Assembly: GCA_025361125.1 (NCBI GenBank)
Contig: JANYBM010000159.1
Location: forward strand, 1-32,000
Source: Holophagaceae bacterium
GTDB lineage: Bacteria > Acidobacteriota > Holophagae > Holophagales > Holophagaceae
Direction of reading: 5' to 3'
DNA: 32,000 nt
Shown: in pieces, positions 24,288-32,000 of the stretch
How positions within the stretch are numbered: the stretch's first letter is position 1
Layout: each line of letters starts with the position of its first letter
Translations under genes and position numbers: made by a program
Notes under the pieces: model-generated
The model's input: the letters and a program-made list of their open reading frames with translations, nothing else
Told to the model about the DNA's origin: nothing
Database searches by the model: none

Positions 24288-25766
24288 CTACACCCGCTCA
24301 TGCGGCAATGCCAGGGCGGGCGCGTAGACACTGGTGTTGGGGTCCACCATGTAGAGATTGCTGATCTTGCCGGTATAGGCGCCAGCGTATTGCTGGATCT
24401 GATCCCCAAGGCGGGTCAGATCGTCGCCTTCGCGAAAAAGCGGTCCCCAGATGGGATTGAAGGCGTTTTCCACATGGCGGTTCAGTTCGTGCACCTTTTC
24501 TCGCTGGGCTTCGGTGCGCTGCCGGACTTCCGCCAATTCAGCGTTCAACGTGGCAGCTTCGCGGTCCATGGCGTGGAGGGCTTCAGGAGAAATGCGCGGC
24601 GCCAAGACCCGGCGATGTTCATGGTTGCGGGCGATTTGGTCCCCGAGCATGTTCACCCGCCGCTGCCCGCGCCGACGCTGGGTTTCAACCTTCAGCAGTT
24701 CATGCATGTCATCAGCGTGAAGCTCGAGCTGTTCCAGTTCCGCTTCCAGTTCAGGGATGAGCATCAGGGTGTGCCAGGAGAGGCTTTTCTTGGATTTCAG
24801 GATGTCGCCATAGATGTGGTCACCAATATAAAGCACCTGTTCGCTATTGGCTTCAAGCCTTGCCTCCAGCCAGTCCGCATTGCCTCCGGTGAACACGTTG
24901 CCATGATCCGGCAAGGGAAGTGCCGGGTGGCCTTCGGCAAAAAAGCCGGGCTTCCGGGAACTCACCACTACCGTATGGAAGTAGTCGGTCCAGTGGGGCC
25001 GAGCAGCGTCCACGTCGTTCAGCAGATGGCCCAACACGCCATCCGTGAAGGTCCATTCGCTGTTGGTGAGCAGGAACAGCCGTTTGCCACCACGGATCCA
25101 GCGGTCGAGCGCCGCTGGCATCTGTGGGTCTTTGGGGATGAAGAAGTCACGATGAGCAAGAAGCTCGGCCTTCATCTCCCCGTTCCGATGTGCTGAATCA
25201 ATGCCCCATCGCACATCGTTGAACAGTTGGATGTAGTCCTTGCCCGGCAACTTTCCTTGATCCAGGCGATCCACCAGCAGAGCGTAGAGGTGGCTTTCCG
25301 GTATCTCAAACATGGTGTCAATGCTACGAAAGCCCTTGGCCGTGGTGGAAAGGCGGCGGCGGCCATAGCAGGTTTCAATGGCCAGGGGATCCATGGGCTT
25401 CGTGCCATGGGTCGCCCTGACCACCCGACGCTCGCGGCTCACCTTGAGCAAGTTTCCCCGCACACCGTCCAACACCAACCCTCTGATGGAAAACTTGGGA
25501 TCGAATCCCGAATCCAAAAGCGAGGATGGATAGTCTTTTTCCCGCACCAACAAGCGAAGGGATTTTGTGAACGCCAGCTCGTCAATTTCTGGCGAGCGAT
25601 AACGCGCGAGCGTGTAATCCATATCAAAACCCACGGCTTTGATGGTGGGCAAGGGCAAGGTCTGCAAAACGTAAAGCTTCTGGGCCGGTGGCAGCCGAGC
25701 TTCATCCTCCTGGTCCCAGCTAGGGGGGACCGGCAGGAGACTGGGGTTCCAGGGAATAGGGGCCAT
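24288..25766 (-). CDS. HAD-IG family 5'-nucleotidase
   Basis: A 492-residue haloacid-dehalogenase superfamily protein related to cytosolic purine 5'-nucleotidase (cN-II type), which dephosphorylates IMP/GMP-like nucleotides. Motif I is VGFDMDYTLARY with Asp48 and Asp50. Motif II is the FLLTNSEWTFTD strand. The late motif YIGDHIYGDILKSKKS carries the metal-binding Asp of motif IV. The C-terminal third contains a long charged helical stretch (LEAELEQLELHADDMHELL and onwards), consistent with a coiled coil. The length is typical for the HAD-IG group. It is divergent from the pseudouridine synthase gene across 166 bp that includes a 7-bp repeat tract. Substrate preference is not deducible here. 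Confidence 0.9.
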   Translation of the reverse strand: MAPIPWNPSLLPVPPSWDQEDEARLPPAQKLYVLQTLPLPTIKAVGFDMDYTLARYRSPEIDELAFTKSLRLLVREKDYPSSLLDSGFDPKFSIRGLVLDGVRGNLLKVSRERRVVRATHGTKPMDPLAIETCYGRRRLSTTAKGFRSIDTMFEIPESHLYALLVDRLDQGKLPGKDYIQLFNDVRWGIDSAHRNGEMKAELLAHRDFFIPKDPQMPAALDRWIRGGKRLFLLTNSEWTFTDGVLGHLLNDVDAARPHWTDYFHTVVVSSRKPGFFAEGHPALPLPDHGNVFTGGNADWLEARLEANSEQVLYIGDHIYGDILKSKKSLSWHTLMLIPELEAELEQLELHADDMHELLKVETQRRRGQRRVNMLGDQIARNHEHRRVLAPRISPEALHAMDREAATLNAELAEVRQRTEAQREKVHELNRHVENAFNPIWGPLFREGDDLTRLGDQIQQYAGAYTGKISNLYMVDPNTSVYAPALALPHERV

Positions 25767-25786
25767 GGCTTGAGGATAGCGCCCCG

Positions 25787-25821
25787 GATTTTTGATTTGT
25801 GATTTTCGATTTTCGATTGAA
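25787..25821. repeat. AT-rich heptanucleotide tandem repeat, five units
   Basis: Five adjacent 7-mers: gattttt / gatttgt / gattttc / gattttc / gattgaa. This is the cleanest 7-bp tract of the window. An inverted copy of its core, cgatcgaaaat, lies at 25867-25877. The tract sits 21 bp upstream of the nucleotidase start and 112 bp upstream of the pseudouridine synthase start, so it lies inside the divergent promoter region. Confidence 0.75.
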
Positions 25822-25932
25822 GCTCAATGGGTGTGGAGGGTTTCCAAACGACAGTCGGTAATCAGCGATCGAAAATGGATACCTTGCTTCAGGCGATCGC
25901 AGGTCGCGCTTGGACATGAGGAAAGGCCAGGA

Positions 25933-26883
25933 ATGGAAGAACCAGTTGCTCCGCCGGGTAAGGTGCACAGTCGCGCGATGCAAGCGTCTCGGGTCACGCT
26001 GCCAAAGCTCGATCCGCCACCGCCAAGCGTGCTGGCCTTCCTGCTAGGGCGCTTTCCCTTCATTGCTGATTGGGAATCCCGCATTAAGCGTGGCCTGGTG
26101 CGTGTGGATGGCGGCGGATTGGGCGGATTGCTGACGGTGGATTCGCCCTATCGAGCCGGTCTGAAAATCTTGTATTTTCGGGAGGTTGAAACAGAGCCAA
26201 ACATTCCTTTTGAAGTCCAAATAATTTTTCAGGATGCGCACCTGCTGGTGGCGGACAAGCCGCATTTTCTGCCAGTGACCCCCACGGGCCCCTATGTGCG
26301 TGCCTCAGTGTTGGCAAGGCTCCAAGAGGAGACTGGCCTCCTCAAATTGGTGCCGCTACATCGTCTTGATCGCGAAACCGCGGGGCTGGTGCTTTTCTCT
26401 TTGCGGCCAGAGAGCAGAGCGGATTACAGCAGGCTTTTTCAAACTAGCCGGATCATCAAGACCTATCATGCAGTCGCTGCCGCGGAAGCTGGGGTATTGC
26501 CTCGTCCATGGCGCGTGGAGAGCCGCATCGAAAAGGGTGAGCCTTTCTTCCGCATGGCCTGTGTTGAGGGTCAGACAAACGCCCGAAGCACCATCAGATT
26601 GCTTGCGGAACGGCATGGCTACGGTCTTTTCGAGGTACACGCCGAGACTGGGAAGAAACATCAGGTCCGCCTGCATATGGCAGTCATTGGCCACCCGATC
26701 CTGCACGACAAGTTCTACCCAGATCTCCAATCCGAAGCACCAGCCGATGCACTGCCTGATTTCAGCCAGCCACTCCAACTCCTGGCCAAGCGCTTGGAAT
26801 TCGTAGATCCCATCACTGGCGAAGCACGGGTTTTCGAATCAGAACAAGAGCTTGCGTGGAATCCGCTGCGGAGGAGTGAATGA
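25933..26883 (+). CDS. RluA-family pseudouridine synthase
   Basis: A 316-residue enzyme that isomerises uridine to pseudouridine in rRNA or tRNA. An N-terminal S4-like stretch (about residues 20-60; FPFIADWESRIKRGLVRVDGG) precedes the catalytic domain. Motifs are the VADKPHFLPV strand near residue 98, the catalytic Asp motif HRLDRETAGLVLFS near residue 140, IKTYHAVA, and the C-terminal GKKHQVRLHMAVIGHPILHDKFY. The RluA signature is complete. It is closest in layout to short RluA/TruC-type members, so the target base is uncertain. The frame is open back to 25792, but ATG 25933 follows purine-rich gaggaaagg and fits the family N-terminus. It is convergent with the SprT-like gene across an 81-bp palindromic repeat region. 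Confidence 0.9.
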   Translation: MEEPVAPPGKVHSRAMQASRVTLPKLDPPPPSVLAFLLGRFPFIADWESRIKRGLVRVDGGGLGGLLTVDSPYRAGLKILYFREVETEPNIPFEVQIIFQDAHLLVADKPHFLPVTPTGPYVRASVLARLQEETGLLKLVPLHRLDRETAGLVLFSLRPESRADYSRLFQTSRIIKTYHAVAAAEAGVLPRPWRVESRIEKGEPFFRMACVEGQTNARSTIRLLAERHGYGLFEVHAETGKKHQVRLHMAVIGHPILHDKFYPDLQSEAPADALPDFSQPLQLLAKRLEFVDPITGEARVFESEQELAWNPLRRSE

Positions 26884-26975
26884 TGAGGTATGAGATTCAA
26901 TAAGGTGGCGGCCCAATGCCGTAGCTTCTAGTCTGCTACGAGCGTACTCCTCATGCCTCGCCTCTCAGCCCTCTT
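26882..26975. repeat. palindromic heptad-type repeat between convergent genes
   Basis: Outer arms gaggtatgag (26885-26894) and ctcatgcctc (26950-26959) are inverted at 9 of 10 positions. An inner perfect 6-bp stem cgtagc (26920-26925) / gctacg (26935-26940) forms a hairpin. The segment ttcaataaggtggcg (26896-26910) is the exact complement of 8524-8538 and lies on the same side of the gaggt arm as in that element. Parts also read as 7-mers (tgatgag / gtatgag; tcatgcc / tcgcctc / tcagccc), and the tract runs into the stop of the SprT-like gene. Confidence 0.6.
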
Positions 26976-27357
26976 CCATCCCAATCCCATGCGTCACGCT
27001 TTGGTGACCGAAAAGTTCCCAGGCGGTGATGCGGAAGGCTTCGGTATGGCCCCAGTCTTTGGCGCCGTTTTTCCACAGCTTGTAGTGGATCAGTTCGTGT
27101 TCTAGGATGCGCTGAAGGATGCTTTCCGGGTCGCGGCAATTGACGCCGCAAGCGACCTGCGGCCAGGGCCAATCCCGCCTTCGTAGCAGTGGAACAGACA
27201 AGCGGATCTCGGGATGCCAGATGCCCCGGGCATTTTTTTCAATAACAAACAGACCCGCGCAGCGCGTCATGCGAGCCGACCAGATCACTGGCAGTAAAGG
27301 CAGATCCCAATCCGCTGCACGCAGGATGGATTCAGTACGGTGGCGTAGGGTGATCAT
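26965..27357 (-). CDS. SprT-like zinc metalloprotease-family protein
   Basis: A 130-residue protein with the zinc motif HELIH (His87, Glu88, His91) and a likely third ligand His104 in GHTEAFR. It is preceded by the ILQRILEHE helix and by two strands with basic residues. This spacing is that of the SprT/Wss1-like fold, although the usual C-terminal zinc ribbon is missing, as in short bacterial members. No signal peptide is present, so it should be cytosolic. Its ATG overlaps the aspS stop by four bases (ATGA, 27354-27357), so it is translationally coupled to aspS. Biological substrates are unknown; eukaryotic relatives (Spartan) cut DNA-crosslinked proteins, but that cannot be assumed here. 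Confidence 0.8.
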   Translation of the reverse strand: MITLRHRTESILRAADWDLPLLPVIWSARMTRCAGLFVIEKNARGIWHPEIRLSVPLLRRRDWPWPQVACGVNCRDPESILQRILEHELIHYKLWKNGAKDWGHTEAFRITAWELFGHQSVTHGIGMEEG

Positions 27358-29348
27358 TCAAACTCGAAGCTTGGACCGCCCAGGTTGCTGGTCTCCACGC
27401 GCACGATTTCACCGTCCATGGTGATGGTGCTGGCGCTGTGGGGCTTGGCACCGTGACTGAGCGTCTGCAAGGCGCGGAAGGGGGCTTGCAGCTCGGCGGG
27501 AACGCTTTCAAAGAACATCACACCAGCACGGTAGGTCTGGGGTTCCGCATGGGCTGTGCTCACGATGTGCAGCTCGTTCAACTGGCGCGTGTCCACTTCG
27601 CTTGGCGCATCGGTCAAAAGGCAGCGGGCTTGAGCTGTTTTTGGGAAGGCGATGACTTCACGGATGCTGGTCTCGCCCACCAGCAGCATCACCAGACGAT
27701 CCAATCCCAGCGCCAAGCCCCCCATGGGCGGCGCGCCAAAAGCCAAGGCATCCAGAAGGAAGCCGAATTTCGAACGGGCTTCAGCTTCGCCAATGCCGAG
27801 GGCACGGAACATGCGGCTTTGGGTCTCGGCATCATGGATGCGGATGGACCCACCACCGATTTCATAGCCGTTGAGCACCAGGTCGTAGGCCACGGCACGA
27901 CAGGCTCCGGGATCGGCTTCCAGCTTATCCATATCGTCAGGATGGGGGCTCGTGAAGGGGTGATGGCAGGCCACGAAACGAGCATTTTCCTCGCTCCATT
28001 CCAGCAAAGGGAAATCAACCACCCACAGGAAAGCGAACCGCGATTCATCCAATTGTCCGAAGGTTCTCGCCAGGCGGAGCCGCAACTCCCCGAGCACCTT
28101 GGAGGTCTGGGCATCGGTGCCCACGGCGAAGACGGCCAGCCCTTCGCCTTCGACCTTCAAGCTGGCCTTCAGCGCGGCTTCAAGCTCCGGGCTGATGAAT
28201 TTCTTGAAACTCGACGCGAGTCCATCCTTGCCCCATTTCACATAGGGCAAGCCTCCGGCACCGAGATGTTTGGCCGCCTCCTGCAATTCATCCAGTTGCT
28301 TCCGGGACATGGCGCCCGCTTGTTCGCCCGCGAAGTAAAGGGCCCGAACCCGCCGCTGGCCCTGGCTTTCGGCGGCGACGCGAAACAGATTGAAATCTGT
28401 CGCGGCGAAAACGCCGGTCACATCCTGAAGCTTTACGCCGCATCGAATATCCGGCTTGTCGGAGCCGTACCACTCCATGGCGTCGGCATAGGACAAGCGC
28501 TGGAAAGGCGCCTGGGTGTCCTTGCCCACGAGCTTGGAGAGTTCCACCATCAAAGGCTCGATGACATCCTGGACATCTTTCTCGCGCACGAAGCTCATTT
28601 CCACATCCACCTGGGTGAATTCCGGCTGCCGATCCGCGCGCAGGTCTTCGTCGCGGAAACAACGGCAGATCTGGATATAGCGCTCAAAGCCCGCGACCTG
28701 AAGCAGCTGCTTGAAGAGTTGGGGCGATTGGGGCAGGGCAAAGAATTCGCCCGGATGGACTCTTGATGGAACCAGGTAATCCCGGGCACCTTCGGGCGTG
28801 GATTTGGTGAGGATGGGGGTTTCGATTTCGATGAATTCCAGGTCGCGGAAGTGGTTGCGGATGATGAAAGCCACCTCGCTCCGCAGGAGCATGCTGCGTT
28901 GCAGGCTGGGGCGCCGCAAATCCAGGAATCGGTATTTCAGCCGCAGATCCTCGCCTGCGTCCGCACCGCCCTCCACAACGTCATCCACCGGTATGGGCGG
29001 AGTATTGGCGGTATTGAAGATTTTCAAATCGGTGAGTTTTACTTCGATTCCGCCGGTCAACATGTTTGGGTTTTTGGATTGCCGCTCGATGACGGTGCCT
29101 TCGACCCCCAGCACGAATTCGCTGCGTACTGCCTTGAGCTTGGTTAACAGTTCGGGAGAGATTTCCGTCTCATCAGCCTTGATCTGAACCACGCCCCAGC
29201 GGTCACGTAGGTCCATGAATACGAGGGACCCCATGTTGCGGGAACGTTTGCACCAGCCCAGCAGCCGCACGGTTTGGCCCACGTGGTCCATGCGCAGCTC
29301 TCCATTGCGGTGGCTGCGGGAGAAATTGCCCAATGGATCCAAACGCAT
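27354..29348 (-). CDS. aspS: aspartyl-tRNA synthetase with C-terminal extension
   Basis: A 664-residue class II synthetase charging tRNA-Asp. It has an N-terminal OB-fold anticodon domain (GSLVFMDLRDRWGVVQI), the catalytic core with motif 2 (CRCFRDEDLRADRQPEFTQVD) and the FALPQSPQLFKQLL loop, a bacterial GAD insertion around residues 290-410, and motif 3 (GLALGLDRLVMLL). ATG 29348 is chosen because CTGGAG sits 6 nt upstream; the frame is open to 29420. The core ends at LNELHI as usual (about residue 595), but about 69 extra residues follow. The position that is His in many non-discriminating AspRS is Met here (RNMGS), which leans towards a discriminating enzyme, tentatively. The SprT-like gene is coupled downstream. 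Confidence 0.96.
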   Translation of the reverse strand: MRLDPLGNFSRSHRNGELRMDHVGQTVRLLGWCKRSRNMGSLVFMDLRDRWGVVQIKADETEISPELLTKLKAVRSEFVLGVEGTVIERQSKNPNMLTGGIEVKLTDLKIFNTANTPPIPVDDVVEGGADAGEDLRLKYRFLDLRRPSLQRSMLLRSEVAFIIRNHFRDLEFIEIETPILTKSTPEGARDYLVPSRVHPGEFFALPQSPQLFKQLLQVAGFERYIQICRCFRDEDLRADRQPEFTQVDVEMSFVREKDVQDVIEPLMVELSKLVGKDTQAPFQRLSYADAMEWYGSDKPDIRCGVKLQDVTGVFAATDFNLFRVAAESQGQRRVRALYFAGEQAGAMSRKQLDELQEAAKHLGAGGLPYVKWGKDGLASSFKKFISPELEAALKASLKVEGEGLAVFAVGTDAQTSKVLGELRLRLARTFGQLDESRFAFLWVVDFPLLEWSEENARFVACHHPFTSPHPDDMDKLEADPGACRAVAYDLVLNGYEIGGGSIRIHDAETQSRMFRALGIGEAEARSKFGFLLDALAFGAPPMGGLALGLDRLVMLLVGETSIREVIAFPKTAQARCLLTDAPSEVDTRQLNELHIVSTAHAEPQTYRAGVMFFESVPAELQAPFRALQTLSHGAKPHSASTITMDGEIVRVETSNLGGPSFEFE

Positions 29349-29435
29349 CGACGACTCCAGGACCTTATAGAATACGGGCTCTGGGCTCCGGGCTCCAGGA
29401 AGAAGGCAAAGCTTCAGCATCCAAGAATAAGTCGA

Positions 29436-29585
29436 GGACTGCGACCACGCGGAGGGTAGCGGAGGAGCGGAGGCTTGCCGTTGGCCTTGGACCCATTCAT
29501 GGGCAATTCAGCCAGGCCGACAATTCCAAGAAGCGTGGTGGCTAGGCCATCTTCAACACGATTTGTTTCTCCGCTTCCCTCTGCC
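29436..29585. repeat. imperfect inverted-repeat element rich in cggag / ctccg
   Basis: The gap upstream of aspS contains gagggtagcggaggag at about 29452-29467 and, inverted about 100 bp away, tttctccgcttccctc at about 29566-29581 (12 of 16 positions pair). Purine-rich and pyrimidine-rich flanks extend the symmetry loosely. This purine/pyrimidine arm design differs from the heptad tracts and probably marks another dispersed intergenic family or a mutational remnant of one. No gene is seen here. Confidence 0.45.
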
Positions 29586-29596
29586 TTCTGCGTCGT

Positions 29597-30523
29597 TTAT
29601 TTTTTTGGCGCGCGCCCCGCCGCGATGTCGAAGAATCTGTCCCAGGCCAGGAAGGGCGGCAAATCGTGAATGTCGCTCCAGGCCTTGTGGTCGAAGCTCT
29701 CGTCCAGTTCCTTGCCGGTCTTGGTGGGATTGGCTTCGATATGCTTCTGCACGGCTTTTAGGAAATCCCGGGAGCGCGCCACTTCCTTTTTTCCGCCCAC
29801 GGGACCATGGCCGGGAATGACCTTGGAATCCTCGGGAAGGAAGGACAGGACTCCGTCCAGGTTGGCGATCATGCCGGCCAGGTTGCCGCCGCTGCTCAGG
29901 TCAATGTAGGGCGTGAGGCCGTTGAAAAAGATGTCACCCATGTGCATGACGTGGGTGCTGGGCAGGCCGATGATCACGTCGCCATCGGTGTGGCCGGGGC
30001 CGAAGTGGGCCAGATGAAGTTCCACGCCGTCGAGATTGATGCCGAGGACGGACCTGACTTTCGGGTCGTGGTCACCGAAGGTGATTTCAGGCAGGCCACC
30101 GCGCTTGGCGGGTTCGAGCTTGGCCTGCTCCAGCTCCATCCGATGACGAACGTTCGCGTGGGCCACGATGACCTGCACCTGCTTTTCCAGAGCGATGTTG
30201 CCGCCAACGTGGTCGCCGTGGTGATGGGTGTTGATCAAGTACTTGATGGGCTTGTCCGTGACGGACTTCACCACCTTGAGCAGCCCAGGCACCAGCCTCT
30301 CGAACTGGTCGTCAATCAGGATCGCGTTCTTGTCCGTGACGATGAGGCCGATGTTTCCGCCCTCGCCGAAGATGCAGTAGATGTTGTCGGCCAGCTTCTC
30401 GATCTTGTGGGGATCTGGCTTGGGCGCGGTGGCATCTTGGTGGACTCGTGCTGGCGCTGCCGCAGGAATCGGTGAAGTGATCAAGGCGGCCATGGATAAA
30501 GCGGCAGTGGTCAGGACGCGCAT
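29597..30523 (-). CDS. exported metallo-beta-lactamase-fold hydrolase
   Basis: A 308-residue protein. ATG 30523 has a GGAGG ribosome binding site (5-nt spacer) and starts a signal peptide, MRVLTTAALSMAALITSPIPAAA, so the enzyme is likely periplasmic. The frame is open to 30577, but that start would bury the signal. Zinc ligands are clear: HHHGDH (His100, His102, Asp104, His105), then FGPGHTDGD and IPGHGPVGG. The overall plan (DNIYCIFGEGGNIGLIV ... ILIDDQF) resembles MBL-fold hydrolases such as SoxH/quinoprotein-relay types more than true beta-lactamases, though subclass B3 cannot be excluded. The substrate is unknown. It stands alone, 126 bp after the helicase stop on the same strand. Confidence 0.9.
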   Translation of the reverse strand: MRVLTTAALSMAALITSPIPAAAPARVHQDATAPKPDPHKIEKLADNIYCIFGEGGNIGLIVTDKNAILIDDQFERLVPGLLKVVKSVTDKPIKYLINTHHHGDHVGGNIALEKQVQVIVAHANVRHRMELEQAKLEPAKRGGLPEITFGDHDPKVRSVLGINLDGVELHLAHFGPGHTDGDVIIGLPSTHVMHMGDIFFNGLTPYIDLSSGGNLAGMIANLDGVLSFLPEDSKVIPGHGPVGGKKEVARSRDFLKAVQKHIEANPTKTGKELDESFDHKAWSDIHDLPPFLAWDRFFDIAAGRAPKK

Positions 30524-30649
30524 GTAACCTCCGGGATTGGAAGGCGATCCTATCGCGCTTCCATCCCTAGGTTCCATGGGTAAAGCTGTTTGAACACGCT
30601 TTATTTGATTGCCGTGCCCAAAATTATTTCCACCAATACCAGTGACTGA

Positions 30650-31957
30650 TCACTTTCCGCGCGTGCTCGGGCGGTTGTGGTGTGCGCCATCATGGCGGCC
30701 TGCGGAGGCAGGTCGGCCAGCGCCGCCTGAGCGTCCGCCACCGGACCTTCCACCGCCACCACCACCACCTGTGCGGCGGCCTGTCTCGATGGGTTCGGCA
30801 CGGATGGCGGGATCCGGAGCGAAGCCGGGGATCACGACCTTCGGGATGTCCAATTTCAGAAGTTTTTCGATGTCTCGCAACAGCCGGGATTCATCCACGC
30901 AGACCAGGCTCAAAGCTTGGCCTTCGACGCCAGCGCGACCGGTTCGGCCGATGCGGTGGATGTAGTCTTCGGGGACCTGGGGCAATTCGTAGTTCACCAC
31001 GTGCGGTAGATGGTCGATGTCCAGGCCGCGGGCCGCGATGTCGGTGGCCACCAGCACGCGCACCTTGCCGCCCTTGAAATCCTGAAGGGCGCGGATGCGC
31101 TGGGGCTGGCTCTTGTTGCCATGGATGGCGGCGGATGTGATGCCATCTTTCTCAAGCTGGTCGCTCAAGCGGTTCGCGCCGTGCTTGGTGCGGGTGAACA
31201 CGAGCACCTGTTCCAGGCGTCCTTCGCGGATGATGTCGCTCAGCAGCTCGCGTTTGCGCTCGCGGTCCACGGGATGGACGATCTGCTCCACGAGTTCGAT
31301 GGCAGAATTCCGCGGGGCCACATCCACGCTGACGGGATCCTTCAGGAATCCTGACGCGAGCCCGCGGATCTCGTCGCTGAAGGTGGCGCTGAACAGCAGG
31401 CTCTGCCGTTTGGTGGGCAGCAGCGCGAGGATCTTCTTGATGTCGCGGATGAAACCCATGTCGAGCATGCGGTCGGCTTCGTCCAGCACCAGGAATTCAA
31501 CATGGCGGAGGTTCACGGTGCCCTGGCCCTGGTGGTCCAGCAGACGTCCGGGCGTCGCCACCAGGATGTCCACGCCGCCCTGGAGGATGCGGATCTGGGG
31601 ATTGATGTTCACACCGCCGAACACGGTCGTGGATCGAACGGGCAAGTGCTTGCCATAGGTGCGCACGCTCTCTTCGACCTGCATCGCGAGTTCGCGGGTA
31701 GGCGTCAGCACAAGCACGCGGATCGGGTGGCGGGCGGGGCTGGTGCTGCTGGAAAGCTCGGGCGTGAGCATCTGCAGGATGGGCAGCACGAAGCCGGCGG
31801 TCTTGCCGGTTCCGGTCTGCGCGGCGGCCAGCAGATCGCGGCCCGACAGCACAACGGGGATGGCTTTGGATTGGATGGGCGTGGGGGTTTCGTAACCCTG
31901 GTCTTTGACCGCACGCAACAGCTCGGCGCTAAGGCCGAGGGTATCGAAGGAAGACAT
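30650..31957 (-). CDS. DEAD-box RNA helicase, RhlE-type
   Basis: A 435-residue ATP-dependent RNA helicase. The Q motif is GYETPTPIQ, the Walker A motif is [10 protein letters not shown] (about residues 44-53), and motif II is DEAD in [13 protein letters not shown]. Motif III is SAT and motif VI is [20 protein letters not shown] and ARGLDI are also present. A Gly/Arg-rich tail of about 40 residues ends the protein, as in RhlE-like helicases that assist ribosome assembly and RNA turnover. ATG 31957 is preceded by CAGGAG with a 6-nt spacer. The gene is complete. Symbol rhlE is plausible but not certain within the DEAD-box group. Confidence 0.94.
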   Translation of the reverse strand: MSSFDTLGLSAELLRAVKDQGYETPTPIQSKAIPVVLSGRDLLAAAQTGTGKTAGFVLPILQMLTPELSSSTSPARHPIRVLVLTPTRELAMQVEESVRTYGKHLPVRSTTVFGGVNINPQIRILQGGVDILVATPGRLLDHQGQGTVNLRHVEFLVLDEADRMLDMGFIRDIKKILALLPTKRQSLLFSATFSDEIRGLASGFLKDPVSVDVAPRNSAIELVEQIVHPVDRERKRELLSDIIREGRLEQVLVFTRTKHGANRLSDQLEKDGITSAAIHGNKSQPQRIRALQDFKGGKVRVLVATDIAARGLDIDHLPHVVNYELPQVPEDYIHRIGRTGRAGVEGQALSLVCVDESRLLRDIEKLLKLDIPKVVIPGFAPDPAIRAEPIETGRRTGGGGGGGRSGGGRSGGAGRPASAGRHDGAHHNRPSTRGK

Positions 31958-32000
31958 GTATTGCTCCTGGAAGGCCCGCCAGCGCTTATTTCGCGCGAGC

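Noticed and set aside
24183-25196. 337-codon + strand frame
   Set aside because: It is antisense to the HAD-IG nucleotidase, has no ribosome binding site and no family features.
27438-28766. 442-codon + strand frame
   Set aside because: It is fully antisense to aspS. The translation is low-complexity Gly/His/Gln-rich shadow sequence.
30581-30603. taaagc / gcttta hairpin as terminator for the helicase gene
   Set aside because: Only 6 mostly A-T pairs and no T-run on the - strand, so too weak to call.

Overview
This is a contiguous stretch of a moderately GC-rich (by eye roughly 55-60 %) Gram-negative chromosome. It holds 18 well-supported protein genes, one plausible small ORF and one gene remnant. 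I saw no rRNA, tRNA, CRISPR array, phage or intact insertion sequence. The gene mix suggests an Acidobacteriota member, perhaps Holophagae (Geothrix/Holophaga-like): many histidine kinases, a propeller-type hybrid kinase, a GH44 lipoprotein with acidobacterial-style Ig repeats, and repeat-filled intergenic gaps. That placement is an inference from style, not from a marker gene.

Layout. Positions 1-640 are decayed: a headless 3' fragment of a propeller-like protein abuts a 59-bp IS21-like terminus. Positions 648-4556 (+) form a likely transcription unit: YdcF-family membrane protein, RsmI 16S rRNA methyltransferase, an unknown membrane protein, a zinc class II aldolase and MtnA. The last two overlap by ATGA and fit a methylthioadenosine/methylthioribose salvage branch, plausibly the DHAP shunt. 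Positions 4563-8423 (-) form a second unit: sensor kinase, ECF sigma factor, ChrR-like zinc/cupin anti-sigma factor, then MoeA. Divergent from it, 8606-11507 (+) is a tandem pair of paralogous soluble kinases; the second has lost the catalytic residues. A DegT-type aminotransferase follows (11663-12871).

Positions 12886-23982 look like a polysaccharide-sensing and degradation locus. A 1761-residue GH44 glycoside hydrolase lipoprotein with six near-identical 80-residue repeats lies downstream of a LytTR response regulator. That regulator is divergent from a periplasmic propeller hybrid kinase with two receivers and an HPt domain. The rest is mostly housekeeping: HAD-IG 5'-nucleotidase, RluA-family pseudouridine synthase, a SprT-like metalloprotease overlapping aspS (which carries an unusual C-terminal tail), an exported metallo-beta-lactamase-fold hydrolase and an RhlE-type DEAD-box helicase.

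The least expected signal is in the gaps between genes. Five separate intergenic regions (2255-2303, 8431-8523, 11582-11658, 25787-25821, 26882-26975) read as degenerate tandem heptanucleotides. Two of them also share a palindromic layout and an identical 15-nt core. Two further gaps hold other inverted-repeat elements.
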